Source: Dermatophagoides farinae (Eukaryota > Arthropoda > Arachnida > Sarcoptiformes > Pyroglyphidae). From it: a stretch of 64,000 bases of DNA. Where the stretch lies: contig NC_134678.1 of the NCBI RefSeq assembly GCF_024713945.1, forward strand, positions 4,402,001 to 4,466,000, given 5' to 3'. Each line of letters opens with the position of its first letter. Positions within the stretch are counted from its first letter, which is position 1. This document shows positions 25,480-40,700 of this stretch, in pieces. Position numbers and translations under genes: made by a program. The notes beneath the pieces are model-generated. The model saw only the letters and a list, made by a program, of their open reading frames with translations, was not told the origin of the DNA and made no database searches.

Positions 25480-27983
25480 AACAATAAAAATCTATACAAT
25501 TTAATCATTTTTTTCGAGAAAAAAATTTAATCTTGATTTTTCTGAATAATATTTATATCAGTTAATATGGAAAACATATACACAAACAGGTATTCAAATT
25601 GTATGTATTTGCCAGGATGATCATAATCTCATGTGCGAATCACTTTAGATGATAATAATGATGATGACGATGACGATATTCACTCGTTGATAAAAGAATG
25701 AAACGACGACAGGTGCGTCAAAACTAAATTGGAAAAAAAAATATTTTATCGATAAATCGTCTTCGAAAACGAGGAAGGAAAAAAAATTTAAATTAGAAAA
25801 ATATCATCATTCAATCGATCGTTTGTTAGGTTTTGCCGACACATTTGAAAGAGTTAGATCGGTAATCTCCAATCATTTACAGATTGAATGCGATGATAAC
25901 TTTGACAATTTTTTTTAATGTAAACACACGCATATACCAGATTTGAAAATATTTTTTCTTCGATAAAAAGAAACTAGAAATGAGAAATATCCAGCCTGCA
26001 GATTGTTACTCTTTCATGATGATTAATCAATTCATCTGATTAGTATTTAAAATCTATCATCATGAAATAAGTGGTCAAATGTTCCCACATTTTAAGTTAT
26101 TTTGACTGGGGATTTTATTCTTTTCTTTGAAAAGGTAAAATTGCAACATTTCTTTCTCTTCTGATTCAATTTAGTTTGTTTAGACCAGGTTATCAAATAA
26201 TAAGATAATGATAATAAAAGAAAGAAAGATATAATAGATTTTCATGAATGTAATTTTTCTCTAAATACTGAATTTCTATTAACCAAATAAGCTAAAAATA
26301 TAGCTACTAGGAAATTTTCATATATCTCAATGGATATCTTAAACATATTGATAACTCCATCAATCAACAAAGAAAAAACCATTCATTGGTTATGAATCAT
26401 CAATACGTTCGGCAAATCATTATGATACAGGATGGATAAAAATACTTGAAATCGACATTTTATATTTCCGATAAAGAAAAAAAAGAGAAAAAAATAACGG
26501 TAAAACTATAATGAAAGAAAAAGTCCATGATTAAAGAATCACGAAATTTACATTAACTATAAGCTTGTACTTATAACCTAATCGAAACTTATTCAAATCA
26601 ACATGAGATCCAGATGGATATCTTCATAACTTGATTAATCAATCAATCGATTGATCATATTATTTCCTGCCTTTCGCCATCATCATTATCATCATTATTA
26701 TTATGGTTGAAATGAAAAATTAATGATCATGAATCAAGTGAACATCTTTGATTTGATGATGAATAATAACTATTATGACAATGATGATAGATGCCTACTT
26801 TTGATCTAGATGGATGGAAAATAAAAAGAAAATTTTTTCGATTACAATAAAAAAAAACGGATGAAACTCATGAAAAGATCACGACCGAATCGATCGTTGG
26901 CCACAACAAAGCCTTTTTGTTTGAATTTCATGCTTGAGCTTTTGCACTATGGATTTCGATCTGAAAAAAAAGAAAGATCGAATTCAGAAGCATTCCATTC
27001 ATTCATCATAGGTTGTTTTCTATTGGCCAAATATCGATGATGATAGCATGGGTGACATATCAAGTGTGTGTATTCAATAGTGTAAAGACATACGGATACA
27101 AATGACATCGAATTCATTATGATGACAAAATCAATTTTATCAAAATGACAATAGATAATTGTAGTGAAAAGAAAAAAAATTCATAGTGACAATAAAAAAG
27201 AATGAATTTTTTTTTTCTTTGTACATCTCAGACAAAATCGTTGATCATCATTATTATTAGACGTCAAAGATCATTCATTCATACGTTCTTTTTCAAATGA
27301 CAAAGACAGAAAGATAAACAAACATTTGGAAAATAATCAAAATAATGTGAACATATTGTGTTTGCATGATCCTGGAAAAAAACAAACAATTTGTTGTTGT
27401 TTTTTTTTGTTGCATTGACTGAACTATTACATCCACACAAAAAACAAAGACACATGATAAACAAACGAATGAATGAATGAATGAAGAATTGAAAATGAAC
27501 AAAATTTTTATCAGTATTTTTTTTTGTTTCAAAATTTCTTGCTTACTTGTTTTAATGATGATGTCCATACGTTGGTTATTGTGTAGTTCATTTGTTCCAA
27601 TTTTCAAATTAGATTTGTTGACAATTATGTGAACGGCCTAATTTGAAGAGTTATAATGATGAAACACTGAAGATCTATACATACAAAACATTTACAACAC
27701 TCATAATTACACTTATTATTATGAAATGAATATTTATCAATCAATCAATGAAATATTGATAAACATATTCACTAAAATATCTACACAGAAGTAAAACAAA
27801 AAATTTCACAAACCTGTATGCGATTCAACCGAAAAAATTCCCATAGTAAGGAGAACTAAATGTAAACAAAAAAAAACGGAAAAATAAAACCAACAAACGA
27901 AATTGAAACTAAAGAAAATTGTTTTGAGGAGAAAGTCAAAAATATTTTTTTATTGCTGCTTTAAAAATTGTGATTGTTGATGT

Positions 27984-28019
<36 letters not shown>
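27984..28019. repeat. GAT trinucleotide microsatellite
   Basis: About 12 consecutive GAT units. Trinucleotide ATC/GAT tracts are common in this genome's non-coding DNA and also encode the His/Asp tracts of its genes. Confidence 0.9.
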
Positions 28020-28206
28020 GAGAAACTCATGCACTGAACTCAAAGATCCAAAGTTTGCAACTGGCGTGAAGAATTTTTTCTTTTTTTACTATCAACTGAA
28101 TGTCAGACTGGAATGACTTGTTCGACTACTTGTAAAAGTGTGCAGATGGATTTTTCGACTTTTCCACTTCCATCATAGACATAATACCTGTTGGTGGCAT
28201 TCATAC

Positions 28207-28308
28207 ATGTTGATGATGATGATGATGATGAAAATAATGATCGATGTTAGGTGGTGGTGGTGATGGTGGTGGTGGCAATGGTTGTAAGTTGTAGTTGTTG
28301 GTGTCCAT
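28207..28308 (-). CDS. candidate isolated coding exon (Pro/His-rich)
   Basis: A Met at 28308 opens a 34-codon frame, MDTNNYNLQPLPPPPSPPPP followed by NIDHYF and six His. It ends exactly at a donor-like GTATGA, with a stop codon two codons beyond. Pro- and His-rich leaders of this kind are typical of transcription factors in this genome. No partner exon with matching phase was identified, so it could also be a chance reading of trinucleotide repeats. Confidence 0.2.
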
Positions 28309-31300
28309 TGGTCATTGGAAATTAACATTTTTCTCTCGCGTTAGAAAAAAAATGTCTTGTCCCATAAAGTTGCATTCATTCATTCGTTGTTTACTTCAGT
28401 TTTTGAATAAGAAATTTTCGTTCTCTTTTTTCTCATTACATACAGCAACAAGTGTGGACAAATTAATTCAAACTTTAATGTTGTGAGGTAAGGCTCACGA
28501 GACATTCGAAAAAATTGTTATTCTCATTCTTATCATCATCATCACTATTCGCTACTTCACACAGATTTATATTGGATATAAATTTTTAACGGGAAACGAA
28601 AATAAAACCATATGTCATAATGATGATGATAATGATATATCACATAACGGAAACAAGACTAATCCTAAACAGATGAAAATCGTCATTTATTTGCCACGTT
28701 AAAAAGACTGAATCAAATGAATAGTATCTTTAAATGATGAGATTTGGTAACTTTGTCATCATTCCTTTTTTTTGTAGTGTACATTAACTATAGATATTCA
28801 TCAAGAATCATAAAATTATATAACGGAAAAATATTTCAATCTTCATTATAGCTAGTATATTTGAACAGTTGGCTTAGATTTTTCTCTATAAAAATTTCAT
28901 TTTTTTTTCAAAAGCATAACCATAGGATTTGAATTAAATATGATTCAAAATAGCTATTTTTGGTCAACACGAATTTCATTTTATATAATGAACACAAGGA
29001 TAATGATGTAATGGAATGGAATAAAATTAGAAAGCATACATACATAAACATACAAAATGATTCAAAGATTTGCATCCAAAAAAAAAAAAAAAAAAAACAA
29101 ACACTGACAAAAGATAATTAAGTTTGGAGAGAAACTAACGTTATAAACAAAAGCGAACCAAAAAAAAAAATGATCTAATTATACTCAATTTATAATTAAC
29201 CTGCTTGATTATGAAAACACAACATACTCATCATAGACACCGCACACACCCTTAGTCATCATGATAAATAATAGGAAAGTTTGATGCGTAAATAGAACAA
29301 AAAAAAATTAAACTTTATTCATCATACATTAAAATTCAACAACGAAATTGATTTCATTTTATAAAATTCTAATAACAATTTTTTTTTTTTTTTTTTTGAT
29401 GATCAACAAGTAAAAATTTAGATTTTCATTCATTTGGCCAATGTCGCTACTATTTATAACTGAGAATAAATACAATTCAAATATATTTTTTTTCTAAATG
29501 AAAAGGAACCTTGACAGGATGTGCTATACACACACTGATAATGATACATGTTTCTGTCAGGTTATTTTGTATGAACAAAAAAAAAATTGAAGAAGTGAAA
29601 AAAAAATCCATTGGCATCGATTCAAGTCATGCTTGATTGTTTGTTTGATAGTCGATTTCTTTATCCTAAATTTTGTTTGTTTGTTTATTTGTATATTTGA
29701 ATAATATCAAATACTTTTTATGAAGAAATGGACGTTTATTTTTTTTATCTGGCTAAAAGTTACAATTGAATTCCTGTAAAGTGTCGAGCAATTCGAATCG
29801 ATTACTCAGCGTTTGTATCAGACACACCAACATTTTCATAGTTATTCTCAAGTTATTGTTGCTAATTTTTTTCGGTTAAAACTGAACCCACTTTTTTTTA
29901 CATTCGATCGTGACAGAATCCATAATTTGAGAGAATCACATGCGTTAATATAGACATTGTAAAATCACGCGCTGATTGATAATGAATTGCTTGTTAAAAA
30001 TAAGAATGTTAGATGATCATTGATCTAATGGCCACGATAAATTGATGATAAATAAATGACAAAAAAATGAAGAAAAAATTTAACCACACATCATTTATTG
30101 AAGTCAATAATGAAAATGCTTCCCAGAATATAATGAAGGTTGTATGCAAAAATTATTAATTTTCTATTTTCATTTATTCCCATGACTTGAAAAAAAAATT
30201 CTCTCCATTCAACAATGAAAAGAAAACTATAAATCAAATTCACAATTGCCTATATCCGCGAAACAAGAAACCAAAAACCAGAAAAAAAACATCAAAGGAA
30301 ATCATTCATCTAAACGAAAAGAAAAAGAAATGTTTAAAATTAGAATATAATGAATGAACGTATTTGTCCACACGAATACAATAAAATTCAGAACAATAAA
30401 CATTGTTTTGAAAAAATAAATCACTCAGCGGGTTAGTATTTGTAGGGTTATCTCAAGCCATTTCATCATCATCTTTATCTTAGTTTTGTTGATGATAACT
30501 TTCTGATCATTATGATAATAATCAATAAGTATTAAATCTCAGAAAAGCAGTATGATCTCGAAATATGATATCAATTCAATCAAAGATCGATTACATCTGA
30601 AATAATAATGCATTCGTGGAGTTCAAATAGGCAATTTGTTGTTTATAATGAACAAATCATCATCACTTTTATAGCTATAATTCCATTATCATCATCAAAA
30701 TCATTTTTGTATATTGTTAAATGATGATGAGAATGGACACGCTTTTTAGCCGATTACAATCAACAATATCATTGATAATGGTAACCACAAAATAAGCGCA
30801 TTAGAAACATTTGTTTTTTCTTGTATAGCAATGAATATTAAATTTTAACGGTTTAATCTTGAAATCTTTCATTGATTTTATGAAATATTCATATGAAAAC
30901 ATATTTGATATATTGAATTTATTACATTAATATTTTTCTCTTGCAATAATTGTCAATTTTGACAATCGGCAACGACATTGAATATTTTTTACTAAAATGC
31001 TTCAAAGCATGTTCATTTTTATTTTGATTTTTGCTGGCCTAATAATCAGTGGAGAATTAAAATCGAGATTTTTCATGTACTAAAAATAGAAAAAAAAATT
31101 CACTTTTGAAAGCAACCCACATACGAATGGGTTACGAGTGTAATTTTATACTTTTATACATATAAAAATCAATGCTCGTTTCGTTTCATTCGTAACGATG
31201 TACAGTAATTATCGATGATCAACAGGTTATCGTTTGACTATTTAGCAGCTTCCTCTCTTCTACTTTCAATTTTTCACCATACATATTGAGTTTATGAAAA

Positions 31301-32382
31301 AAAATAAGTTTGTATAGATTCAAATCATTGACCAACATTTGGTCATTCGAACTAAAGAAGCCACGAAACGCAAACCAATACGACTTATCTGATCATAAAG
31401 CAATCCTGATCGAAACGATCATCATCATTGGACATATCATCATTACAGCTTAACAACAACCAGGAAATCTAAACGAAAAAAAAAATTCAAAACATTGGGA
31501 AATATCTTGAAAAAATAAAAAAAAATTAAAAAAATCATATGAACACACATTCAATTCAATGATTTTCTCATTCATTTGGTATAAATATCTAGTTTAGATT
31601 TGATCATCAATTTGTTTTTTTCCATTATATTCAATCAGATAAATTGATTTCATTGCAAGAAGGAATGCAAAGACTAAACGGTGTTCAGATGTCATTATTT
31701 CATTTCAATTTTTAATGTATGTTGAAAAAATGGTTGTTAACTTTCATTAAATATTAAATCAAATGACATGAAAATGCCAATGATTGATTCGATTTGATCA
31801 TCATCATCATTTCCGCCACTTTCGATTGGTGATGGAATGGAAAAATAAATTTAATGATGATCTTTACATTCGAAAAAATCTATGTATCATCATCATCATC
31901 ATCACTTATATTTGTCGATATCCCAAAATGTAATGAAAACGATAGAAATGATTGACATGGTTAGTATGATAATGTGTATAGCTATTGGAATCGATAAAAT
32001 TTGCCTTTTCCAATCATAACAAATTTTTTTTGGAGATAATCTTACAAGTCTTAATTCAAATAAAATACATAAAGAGATATATGAAGGAGAAATTTTTGTT
32101 TATTCTTTCTGTCTTTCTTATTTTCTTTCGGTTTCAAGCTATTTACAAAACAACATTAATCAACAAAAACAATATGAATAATTGAAAACAAAATTATCAT
32201 ATTCACAAATAGACTAGATACAATCAAAAGAATTTTGGTAGATGATATCATCAATTCACAAATAATTTTTGTGTGCGGCTATAGGTTTTTCTATTAGTAA
32301 TGACAAACGATAAATTTTACGATTCAAATTTTAGATTAGTGTCCAATTTTTTTTTTACATAAATAAGTTTTTAAGATGACCA

Positions 32383-33445
32383 TCATCTGTCATTATGATC
32401 ATCATTGTGTTGATTTGTAAGAAAAAATAACTTATGGAATAATTCATAACAAGCATTCACGATGCCCCAGGATAAAAATGAACGGCTATAATTGATGTGA
32501 ACACCACGGAATATTCGACGTAAGTTGCGATCACGTTGATTGTAAATATCTATAGCCGCTTCAAATATGTTTAAATGTTTTGCTCCAGGTGATTGTGTTT
32601 GCATCCTGGTCCGAACCACATTCAATGGATAAAACAATGTGGATATTAATGCACCAACAATCGAACCAGATATAAAATCTTTAATCATTTCAGTCATATA
32701 GGATTCGTGGTGGCCCATATTTTGTGGTAGATGATTTTTAATTTTATTTCGAAACGTGAAAAACAGAATGTTTGATGGACCATTACGCAGAATAATGGCA
32801 GTAAGACCACGATAATATTCTTTTATACCGTGAATACGTAATTTTTTAAAGGCATCCACTGTATTCGCATAACGGTTATGAAGGCGGTCATCCTTTTTCA
32901 TTAGAAAGAAAAAAAAATGATTGAGAAACATGTCAATCGATCAAAATATTTACCTGTAGAAGCATTTGCACTCGTTCTAAAGGACACATGATAGCTTCAG
33001 TTGAACCAGCTAAAAAAGCTGACAGACAAAAACGTGCATATGATGGCATGATTTGATCGGCATAATGATCCAATAATGAATGATAGGTACCAAATGTTCC
33101 GAACATTATCGATAATGTGATTGAACGTTGTATTAATGGCGGGGCAATGCCACGATAAAGACGACCAATGCCTTCGGATCGTAATGTGGCAGTAGCTTTA
33201 CGCACCGATTGTCCATGGAGCATTTGGCGAAAAATTAATTTATTAATCGGAAATGTTGCGTATACGTTTACAATAGCTGCACCAAAACCACATAAATAAT
33301 CGGATAGTTGACAACTATCAATGATCGGATGGTGATCAATCTGTGTGACACTATTGCCGGTTATTGCAATATTGGTAGTTGTATTCGTGCTGTTATGAGG
33401 GTGATGAGATTCCTGATGATCATTCTTATAGTTTAAAATATTCAT
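32383..33445 (-). CDS. SLC25A51: mitochondrial carrier, SLC25A51/52-type NAD+ transporter
   Basis: Exons 32954-33445 and 32383-32892 join in phase 0 (LLQ|DDRLHNRYANT) across a 61-bp intron to give 333 aa, close to the ~300 aa of the human protein plus a His/Asn-rich N-terminal extension. Three carrier repeats each keep the signature proline motif: FPINKLIFRQ, CPLERVQMLLQ and YPLNVVRTRMQ. Subfamily-specific strings are clear: CGFGAAIVNVYATFP, GSTEAIMCPLERVQ, HGIKEYYRGL, GPSNILFF and FRGVHINYSRSFLSWGIVNA. SLC25A51 imports NAD+ across the inner mitochondrial membrane. The Cys replacing the usual residue before PLERVQ is a minor oddity. The gene is intact. Confidence 0.92.
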
Positions 33446-34746
33446 TTTTGATAATAATGGATAACGAAATTATGAGTTGGTAAGATAGAGACTGATAACT
33501 TTGATTGAATTCTAATTCATTCTCAATTAAGTTGAAGATAAAACATTCTGAAATTAAAATGATAATTTGAATAAATGTTAAAAAATTAAAATAAAAATGA
33601 ACTCACCTTATTCTTTCCTTTGGTTTGATTATCAATTTCATAGCAATGAGTTCAAAATGGTCCAAAAATTACACAATTATGATGATTCAAATTAATAATA
33701 TAATTCATTGTAAAAATTGGCGATATTCCTTCACCATAATATGAAAACAATATATCAACATCAAAACGATAAAACATGTTTTTTTAATAAAACAAATAAA
33801 TTACAATTTAACAAATTTTTAAATTTTTTCTTAGAAACATAGTTTTTTCATGGAATTCTCCAACAAATCCCAGTTTCTAGTTAATAGTTGATCAGTGGAT
33901 TCAATGTAGATAGATAGATAAATTTTAGTTATGCAAATTGAATCATTTTTTCATTTTTTATATTTAAAAAAAATGAAAATAAAAATGGAAACAATTTATA
34001 GCTCACACAGCTGATGGATATTTCCGAAGAAAATAACCATAAAAAAATCTTATAATATGTAAGATAGATGGCGCAATCAAAAGTAACAAGTGATTTGTGT
34101 ACCGGAAAGCCTCAAAATGACAAACATTTTTCCATTCAAAATAAAACAACAGAATAAAAAAAGAAAAAAGAAATTTTATTTTATAATTATGATATTCAAT
34201 TCATAAAGTTTAAATTGATCATTAAGCAAAAACATGTGACAGCTAAATGAATACAAATGAGAAAATTATTATGCTTAAATTATAATATATATATAGAGTG
34301 AATCAAAAAATGTGAAATTAGAAAAAATATATGAATAATATATATGAATCAAGAATGTAAATGTCACATAAGAAAAACATAACAAATAATCAAGTGAAAC
34401 AAAGAATGAGCAGCAGTTGGATGATATCAGCTTCAAGATTTGAAATTTAGGCACGATTTCAAATTTTTTTTTCTAGTTATAATAAAAATGATAAGTTAAA
34501 TGATATGATTCTATGAATTGATTCGATGATTCAATGTGAATTGATTTGATTCGATGAGTTAGAATCGTTAAGTTTGATTTGTAACGAAGAATTCCATAAA
34601 TGTAAGCCATCATATCTGGCAGTCGAGGCATTTGTAGGTTGACTGAATAACATTTTGATAGTTATGATTTAAAATATTGAAGTTGATGATAATCAAGAAG
34701 ATTCTGTATGACAAAAAAGTAGATGCAAGAATCATTAAAATGAACT
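33446..34746. other. spacer upstream of the carrier gene
   Basis: AT-rich spacer of 1.3 kb between the carrier gene's start and the GATA gene's stop, both on the minus strand. It should hold the GATA 3' untranslated region and the carrier promoter. No coding sequence is seen. Confidence 0.5.
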
Positions 34747-37700
34747 TTAACTGACCGAACTAAAAAACCAACCTCGTGTCGATAAAGATGAATAAAATTG
34801 TTGTTGATTCTGCTCATTATCATTATTATTAGATGTTTGCTGCTGCTGCTGTTGTTGATTAGTACTATCTGGTGATGCCGGTATAGAATTATGATGATGA
34901 TGATGCTGATTCAACAAATCAAGACTGTCATTATTAATTATAGCTGCCATCGTACTGTCACCTATGGCATTTGGTCCAAAATGATGAGTTAGGCCAACTC
35001 CGCAATTACCGCTATAGGATTCGCCACCACTAAATTGTAGATGTTGAGATGCGGCAGCAGAATTTGGGCTAACCCCAGAAACAGCAGCAGCGGCTGCGGC
35101 AGCAGCTGCCGCTGCAGCTGCTGCCATATCACTGATTGATCCTGTGGTTCGTGTAGATCCGAAACTTGTGCCACCACCACTATTATTGCCACCAATGCCT
35201 AAGCTACTTTGATGAGCGACATTCGATAAGCCAACAAAAGATGGTTGATGATGGTGAACAGGAGTATGAGCATTGTTTGCGAACAAATAAGGCGGAAGTG
35301 AAGATAGAAAATGTTGCTGTTGTTGTGGACTGGCTTGAACTAAACCATTCCTAAAAATTGTTGAAGCAGAGACTGGAGCAGTAATTGTATGATTTCCAGC
35401 GGCTAACACAGCCGAATTAGAAGCACCAATATTGTTAACACTAGCAGCTACTGCAGCGGCTGCTGAAGCAGCATTATTTTGATGTGCGGCTAATGATGAC
35501 GTTGGTGTGTTTGCCATTGATTTCGGTTTCCGTTTTCTGGTCTGTATCTGATCTTTTTTCATTGTTAATGGGCGGTGAACGCCATGTAATTTGAAATAAA
35601 GCCCACATGCGTTACAGACGGGATCACCATTATTATTTCGGCGCCATAATGATGTTGTGGTTGTTGTACAATTAGAACATTTCATACCTGTTCGTCGATT
35701 AGTACTCTGTGACAATGGAATGAAAAAAAAAATAAATGAAAAAAGACCAAGTTTATAAAAACAACATACCGATAGTCGTCGTTGATTTCGAACCAATGGG
35801 CGACTATTGCCATTGGATTTATGATATAGACCACATGCATTGCATAAATAATGGCCTGTGCCATCACGACGCCAAAGAGGAGTAGATACGGCACCTAAGA
35901 TGATAATAAAGTTTTAATTTTGGAACCAATTTTTATGTAAAAAATTATACTAACTCTTACCACAATTGACACATTCACGAGTATCATTTGCAAAGGTGAA
36001 ATTAGATAATGAACTAGATGGTGATGGTGATCCAATGACGTTAGCTGCATTTCCATTGACAGTTCCAGTTGCTGCAGCAGTGTCGAATGTGGCAGCATAC
36101 ATTGGAGTAGCATTGAATGCGTGACTTTGTACTGAACGATTACTAATTGATCGTTGAGAAGTTGGAGCGAATAAACGTACGGCCGAATTCAGAGCCGGAT
36201 TAAATTGTTGCACAACCAATTGTGGCAGATCAGATTGCGGTGATGATGAATGATGATGGCCAATATGATGGTGATTGAGATAATTCGATTGAGTTAATCC
36301 TGTAGTGGTCGCTAATTGTTGCTGTTGCTGATGATGAACAATAGCGGTAGCACTTTGTGGAGCGATCGCAGATCGTTGTTGTTGTTGATGATTATGCTGA
36401 TGATGATGATGATTCAGAGCAAGATTTTGTCCAATATTATTATTTGTTGTTAATTGATCCGGAGACAAATGTGGGCTAGCATCGTTGCTATAGACAAAAT
36501 ATGGTGATTCTTGTTGTTGCTGTGCTAATGTTGTTGTGATCACTTGTTGCTGTTGATTATCATTGATCATGGTAGAATTTGATGCTGAGGCTGAAACAGA
36601 CTTTTTTGCCGTCGATATAAACAAATGTCCAGATGTCGGAATTGATGTTGATGGTGAAGATGAGGATGATGGCGGTGTTGAAGATGGCGGTGTATTTGTT
36701 GTGAGATGTTGTGATCTTTGCTGTGGTGAACCGCTTTCCGAAAGATTCATCACTGGCGGTGTTGGATTGACAATTGAAGATGATCCAGACGGAGATGTTC
36801 CATCACCAATTGATGGGGATGACGATTCTTGTACTTGATGGTTATTATTATTGTGTAAACTATTTGATGATGTCAAAGTCATGTTTGATTCTTGAATTTG
36901 ATTCAATAATTGATTATTATAATGATAATTAGCAAATTGTTGATGCTCAAGATCAGATAATGAATATATGGTCATCGATGGTGAATAATGAGATTGTCGT
37001 TGATGTGTTTGTGGCGTGGAATTTTCCAGATAAATCACATTAAATTTAAATGATTTTCGTGGGGGAGGTTCATCATCCTCTGACGGTGATCGAGTACAAT
37101 TGTCGAAGGAATCTGGTTTATATGGTGCCTCACGTTTTGTAGCGCCAGTAGCTGTTGTCACCGATGATGGCGATGATTGCCAAACAGCGGAAGAAGTGGT
37201 GGCGTCGGCGGCACTATATTCTATTTGTTCACATTGATTGGAGGGAATAAAAAAAAATAATCATCATCATTATTAAAAGGGTAATCATAGTTTTTAAGTT
37301 CAATACATAATGATTAACTAGCTTAGGATCATTTCAATTCAATTTCGTTCATCGATGATAGATAATTTTTTGTTTTTGTAATCTTACAAGATCTTAGTCA
37401 AAAGCAATGGCCAAGACATAACAAAGACTTGGGGTTTGATAAGTAATTTTTTCGATGTTCTATTATTAATGATCTGGATTTCTTTGTGCTTACTGTTGTT
37501 TGTATTCAAACTGGAACATATTTTTTACACAAACAAAATTGGTTTGATGCGGAATGACATAAAACAAAAAACATTTGTATTATTGATTATTTCATCTTCA
37601 TTACTATTGACATTAATTGAATCACAGTCAATCGATGATGTGTGGACACAACACAAATTTAAAATATAAAAAGGAAATTTAATAAAAAAAAATGAAGATT

Positions 37701-40700
37701 GAAATGAAAAAATCAATTTCTTGAAGACTCGGCTGTTTAATATCGTTCAGTCAGCAAATAAGGTATCGAATCACAATTTGGCTAGGCCTTTTATATTATT
37801 CTACTACATGGATCGGCCATGTGATTTGATTATATTAAGGTAAACTCTCTCCATTCAAATGGTAGGCCTTGGTAGTTGATCGAATTCAGGTCCTATGGTA
37901 ATAACTGGTTCTTTTTATCAACGACCTCGATCGAAAGTGGGGATAACAATAAAGTTTTCTATTAATATCGGTTGATATGAAGCTTTCATCGTTGTTCGTC
38001 ATAAATTCATTCAATCGTTTTATGATTCATGACCATGTTTTTTCCAAGCGGTCTTAGCCGATTCAATGATTTTCATCCAAGAATGGATGCAAGGAGGAAA
38101 GGGAAATCCGATCTCTTTTTACGATGTCCTTGACAGGACATCACATAATTATTAACGACAATTGTCGTTTCTGTTGTCGTTATTGTTGATGCCTTTGTCG
38201 TCGTATTCGATGATTCGGAAATAGGATAAAGGAAATGTTGGCCAACCTGATTTTGTTGTTTTTGTTATTGCTGCTGTTCTAACATTTGTGGTTGTAGTTC
38301 TGTTTTGATGATCAACTTTTTTAGAGGTGGCTGTGAATCTTCAACACATCCACCGCCAAAGGAATTGCTGTTATCCGTTCGATGGATATAACAATTGTTG
38401 TCTACACAGCGTCATGTTCTTTAGCGATAAACTTTTGTCCTGAAGCTTCTGTCGTGGAAAGCCTTTTTTGCTTTCCATTCGAATCAATATCATCATCATG
38501 ATGATGGCCGTAATTCATGATCAATTTATTATTATTTTCATCCCAAAGATCTTCGCCTAGAATAAATTTTTCCATAGCCTGAATTTCTTGGTCAGCCGTA
38601 TCATTGTAGTTATTGTTATGATTATTAACAGCACAAATCTTGTCAAATATGTCCATAACATTGAATGCTGAATGACACCGATCTTTGTGTTTGAAGTGGG
38701 TGTCAGGTAAAAAGCATTCTTTAAAAAAAAATTATTTTTGCAGCTTTGAAATACAATATAAACACTATGGCAACATATTGTATATGAAAAACTTTGTCTT
38801 TTTTCAAATGTCAGCCTAGCAGGGTCTATTTATACGAGAGTGATGACTAAGACATAATCTTTCAACTATTAGCAGGTTTTCAAATGGTTGATTAACAAGT
38901 TGTAAAATAAAGTCTCTTTCTCTTTCTGTTAGTATAATATTAGTCACCTGTTTTTAATTAAACAATTATTTGATATTTTTTAGCAATACACTAGAAGAAT
39001 ATTATTTCATGAATTTTTAAGCGCTCAAAATTCAACTTGATCTATGGTCACTCGAGATTTGATGAGTCATTTTGAGTCATCAAACAAAGTGTTAAATTTT
39101 TTGCCCAAACTTGAACATATGAAGAATTTTCCCTAATAACAAAAAAAATTGGTACATAAAAGTCAACACTTTTACTGCTAACAGGGGAAGAAGTTCATTT
39201 TTTCGGTGTACTATTTTTTCATCGATTAATCAAAATCGGAAATCGAACCATGGGAGTTATTATTGATAGAAAAAATATTGAATCGTCAAAATTTGTTTTC
39301 ATACAAACTTAGATTATTTAAATTATAAAATTTTGTCTTTTCACTTGTTAAGCCGTATTTATATGTTGAATTGAGATCACAATTTTGATGATTTGATTGT
39401 TGATCAATTTTATCGAATTCAGGTTAAATAATATTCAGCACTTGTTTATCTCGTAATATAGAAAATTCATTCACATTATACTCATTTGATGTTCGTTCAA
39501 CTTTGGCGCCACTGACACTGTTGTTGTTTTTGTTTGTAAGGCAGCAATAATCATCAATTGGAAAAGTAGTAGAAACGATGCTTTCATTTTTGTCTGTTGA
39601 TATTGCCTGATGGTTCAAGAGAACATTTGTCTTGTCGTGGTTGTCATTGTTATTATTATGGCTACTATAATATTTATTTGTGGTATTATTTGCATTAATA
39701 AATTTTTATCATCATCCTCATCGTAATATTGAATTTTGTCCAAAAATTTAGTCGGTCGCTGCTGACAACCGAATCTATTCGGAATAAATGCCGGCAAATC
39801 ATCACCGACACTAACAACAGCAATAGAAGTATTTTGTTGTTGATGAATCGATGATTCAGTTGTTGTTGTTGTCGATGTTGTTGATATTTCTGATTGTTGT
39901 TGAGGTCGGGATCCTATCAAATGTTTGTTTGACGATAATGTTGTCTTTACTAGGTCAACAATAACGGTAGACGGAGAATGAGATGATCCATACGATTTGG
40001 ATATTATATCGATGAGAAATGAATGATGATCATCATTGCCATCAGCTACAAAGCGATTATTTTCAATGATCGTCGACGATGAGGGCGAAGATATGATCAA
40101 TAATGGTGATGATGATGTATTATTGTCATGTGCATCACATCCAACAGTCAAATTATGATTGGGCGCCAATATAATATCCATATTTAATGTCGATCTTGAT
40201 TTTCGGTCTATTATCGTTGTAGTTGATGCTCGTTGCTGTTGACGCGGTTCCATTATCAAATCAGTCTTGTTATTATTGCTATATGTTTGTTGCTTCTTAT
40301 GTATCATTGCTGCTTTAGTGTTATAATAATTCAGTTTATCACTCCAAATAATCTTCATAATCATCCTTATCGTTGTTTTTTGGTAGCTGCCGTGGTTATT
40401 TTACTGCTGGTAATTCCATAATTGATTCATACGTCATTAGATCATTGCAGGTTGGTAGTGACTTTTGGAGGTGGTGATTATCAACCATTATCAGCCAAGC
40501 TCTTTCTAGTTAGAGTTGCCATTTTGGACCATTGAGATTTTGTTATTATTTGCTGATGATGTGCGGCAGTATCATCAACCATAGTGGCTAACAAGAACAA
40601 TGGTGGTGATAAAACATTTTTAATGGGTAACCGTAGCATCATCATCACCAATTGATCAAGGTATATTATTTAATATAGATTTTTTGTTGGACAATCCATG

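Larger units (their letters stand above)
25480..32382. other. gene-poor 6.9 kb interval
   Basis: No recognisable gene. It has AT-rich DNA with many ATC/GAT repeats (27984-28019, 28212-28230), homopolymer runs (29078-29097, 29380-29398) and one candidate minus-strand exon at 28207-28308, listed separately. The sequence just upstream of 25479 has an acceptor-like TATAG at 25492 in frame with the ZP first exon, so ZP leader exons could lie here. Confidence 0.5.

Noticed and set aside
37436-37669. 77-codon plus-strand frame with a hydrophobic leader
   Set aside because: Signal-like by chance; AT-rich, no cysteine pattern or splice continuation.
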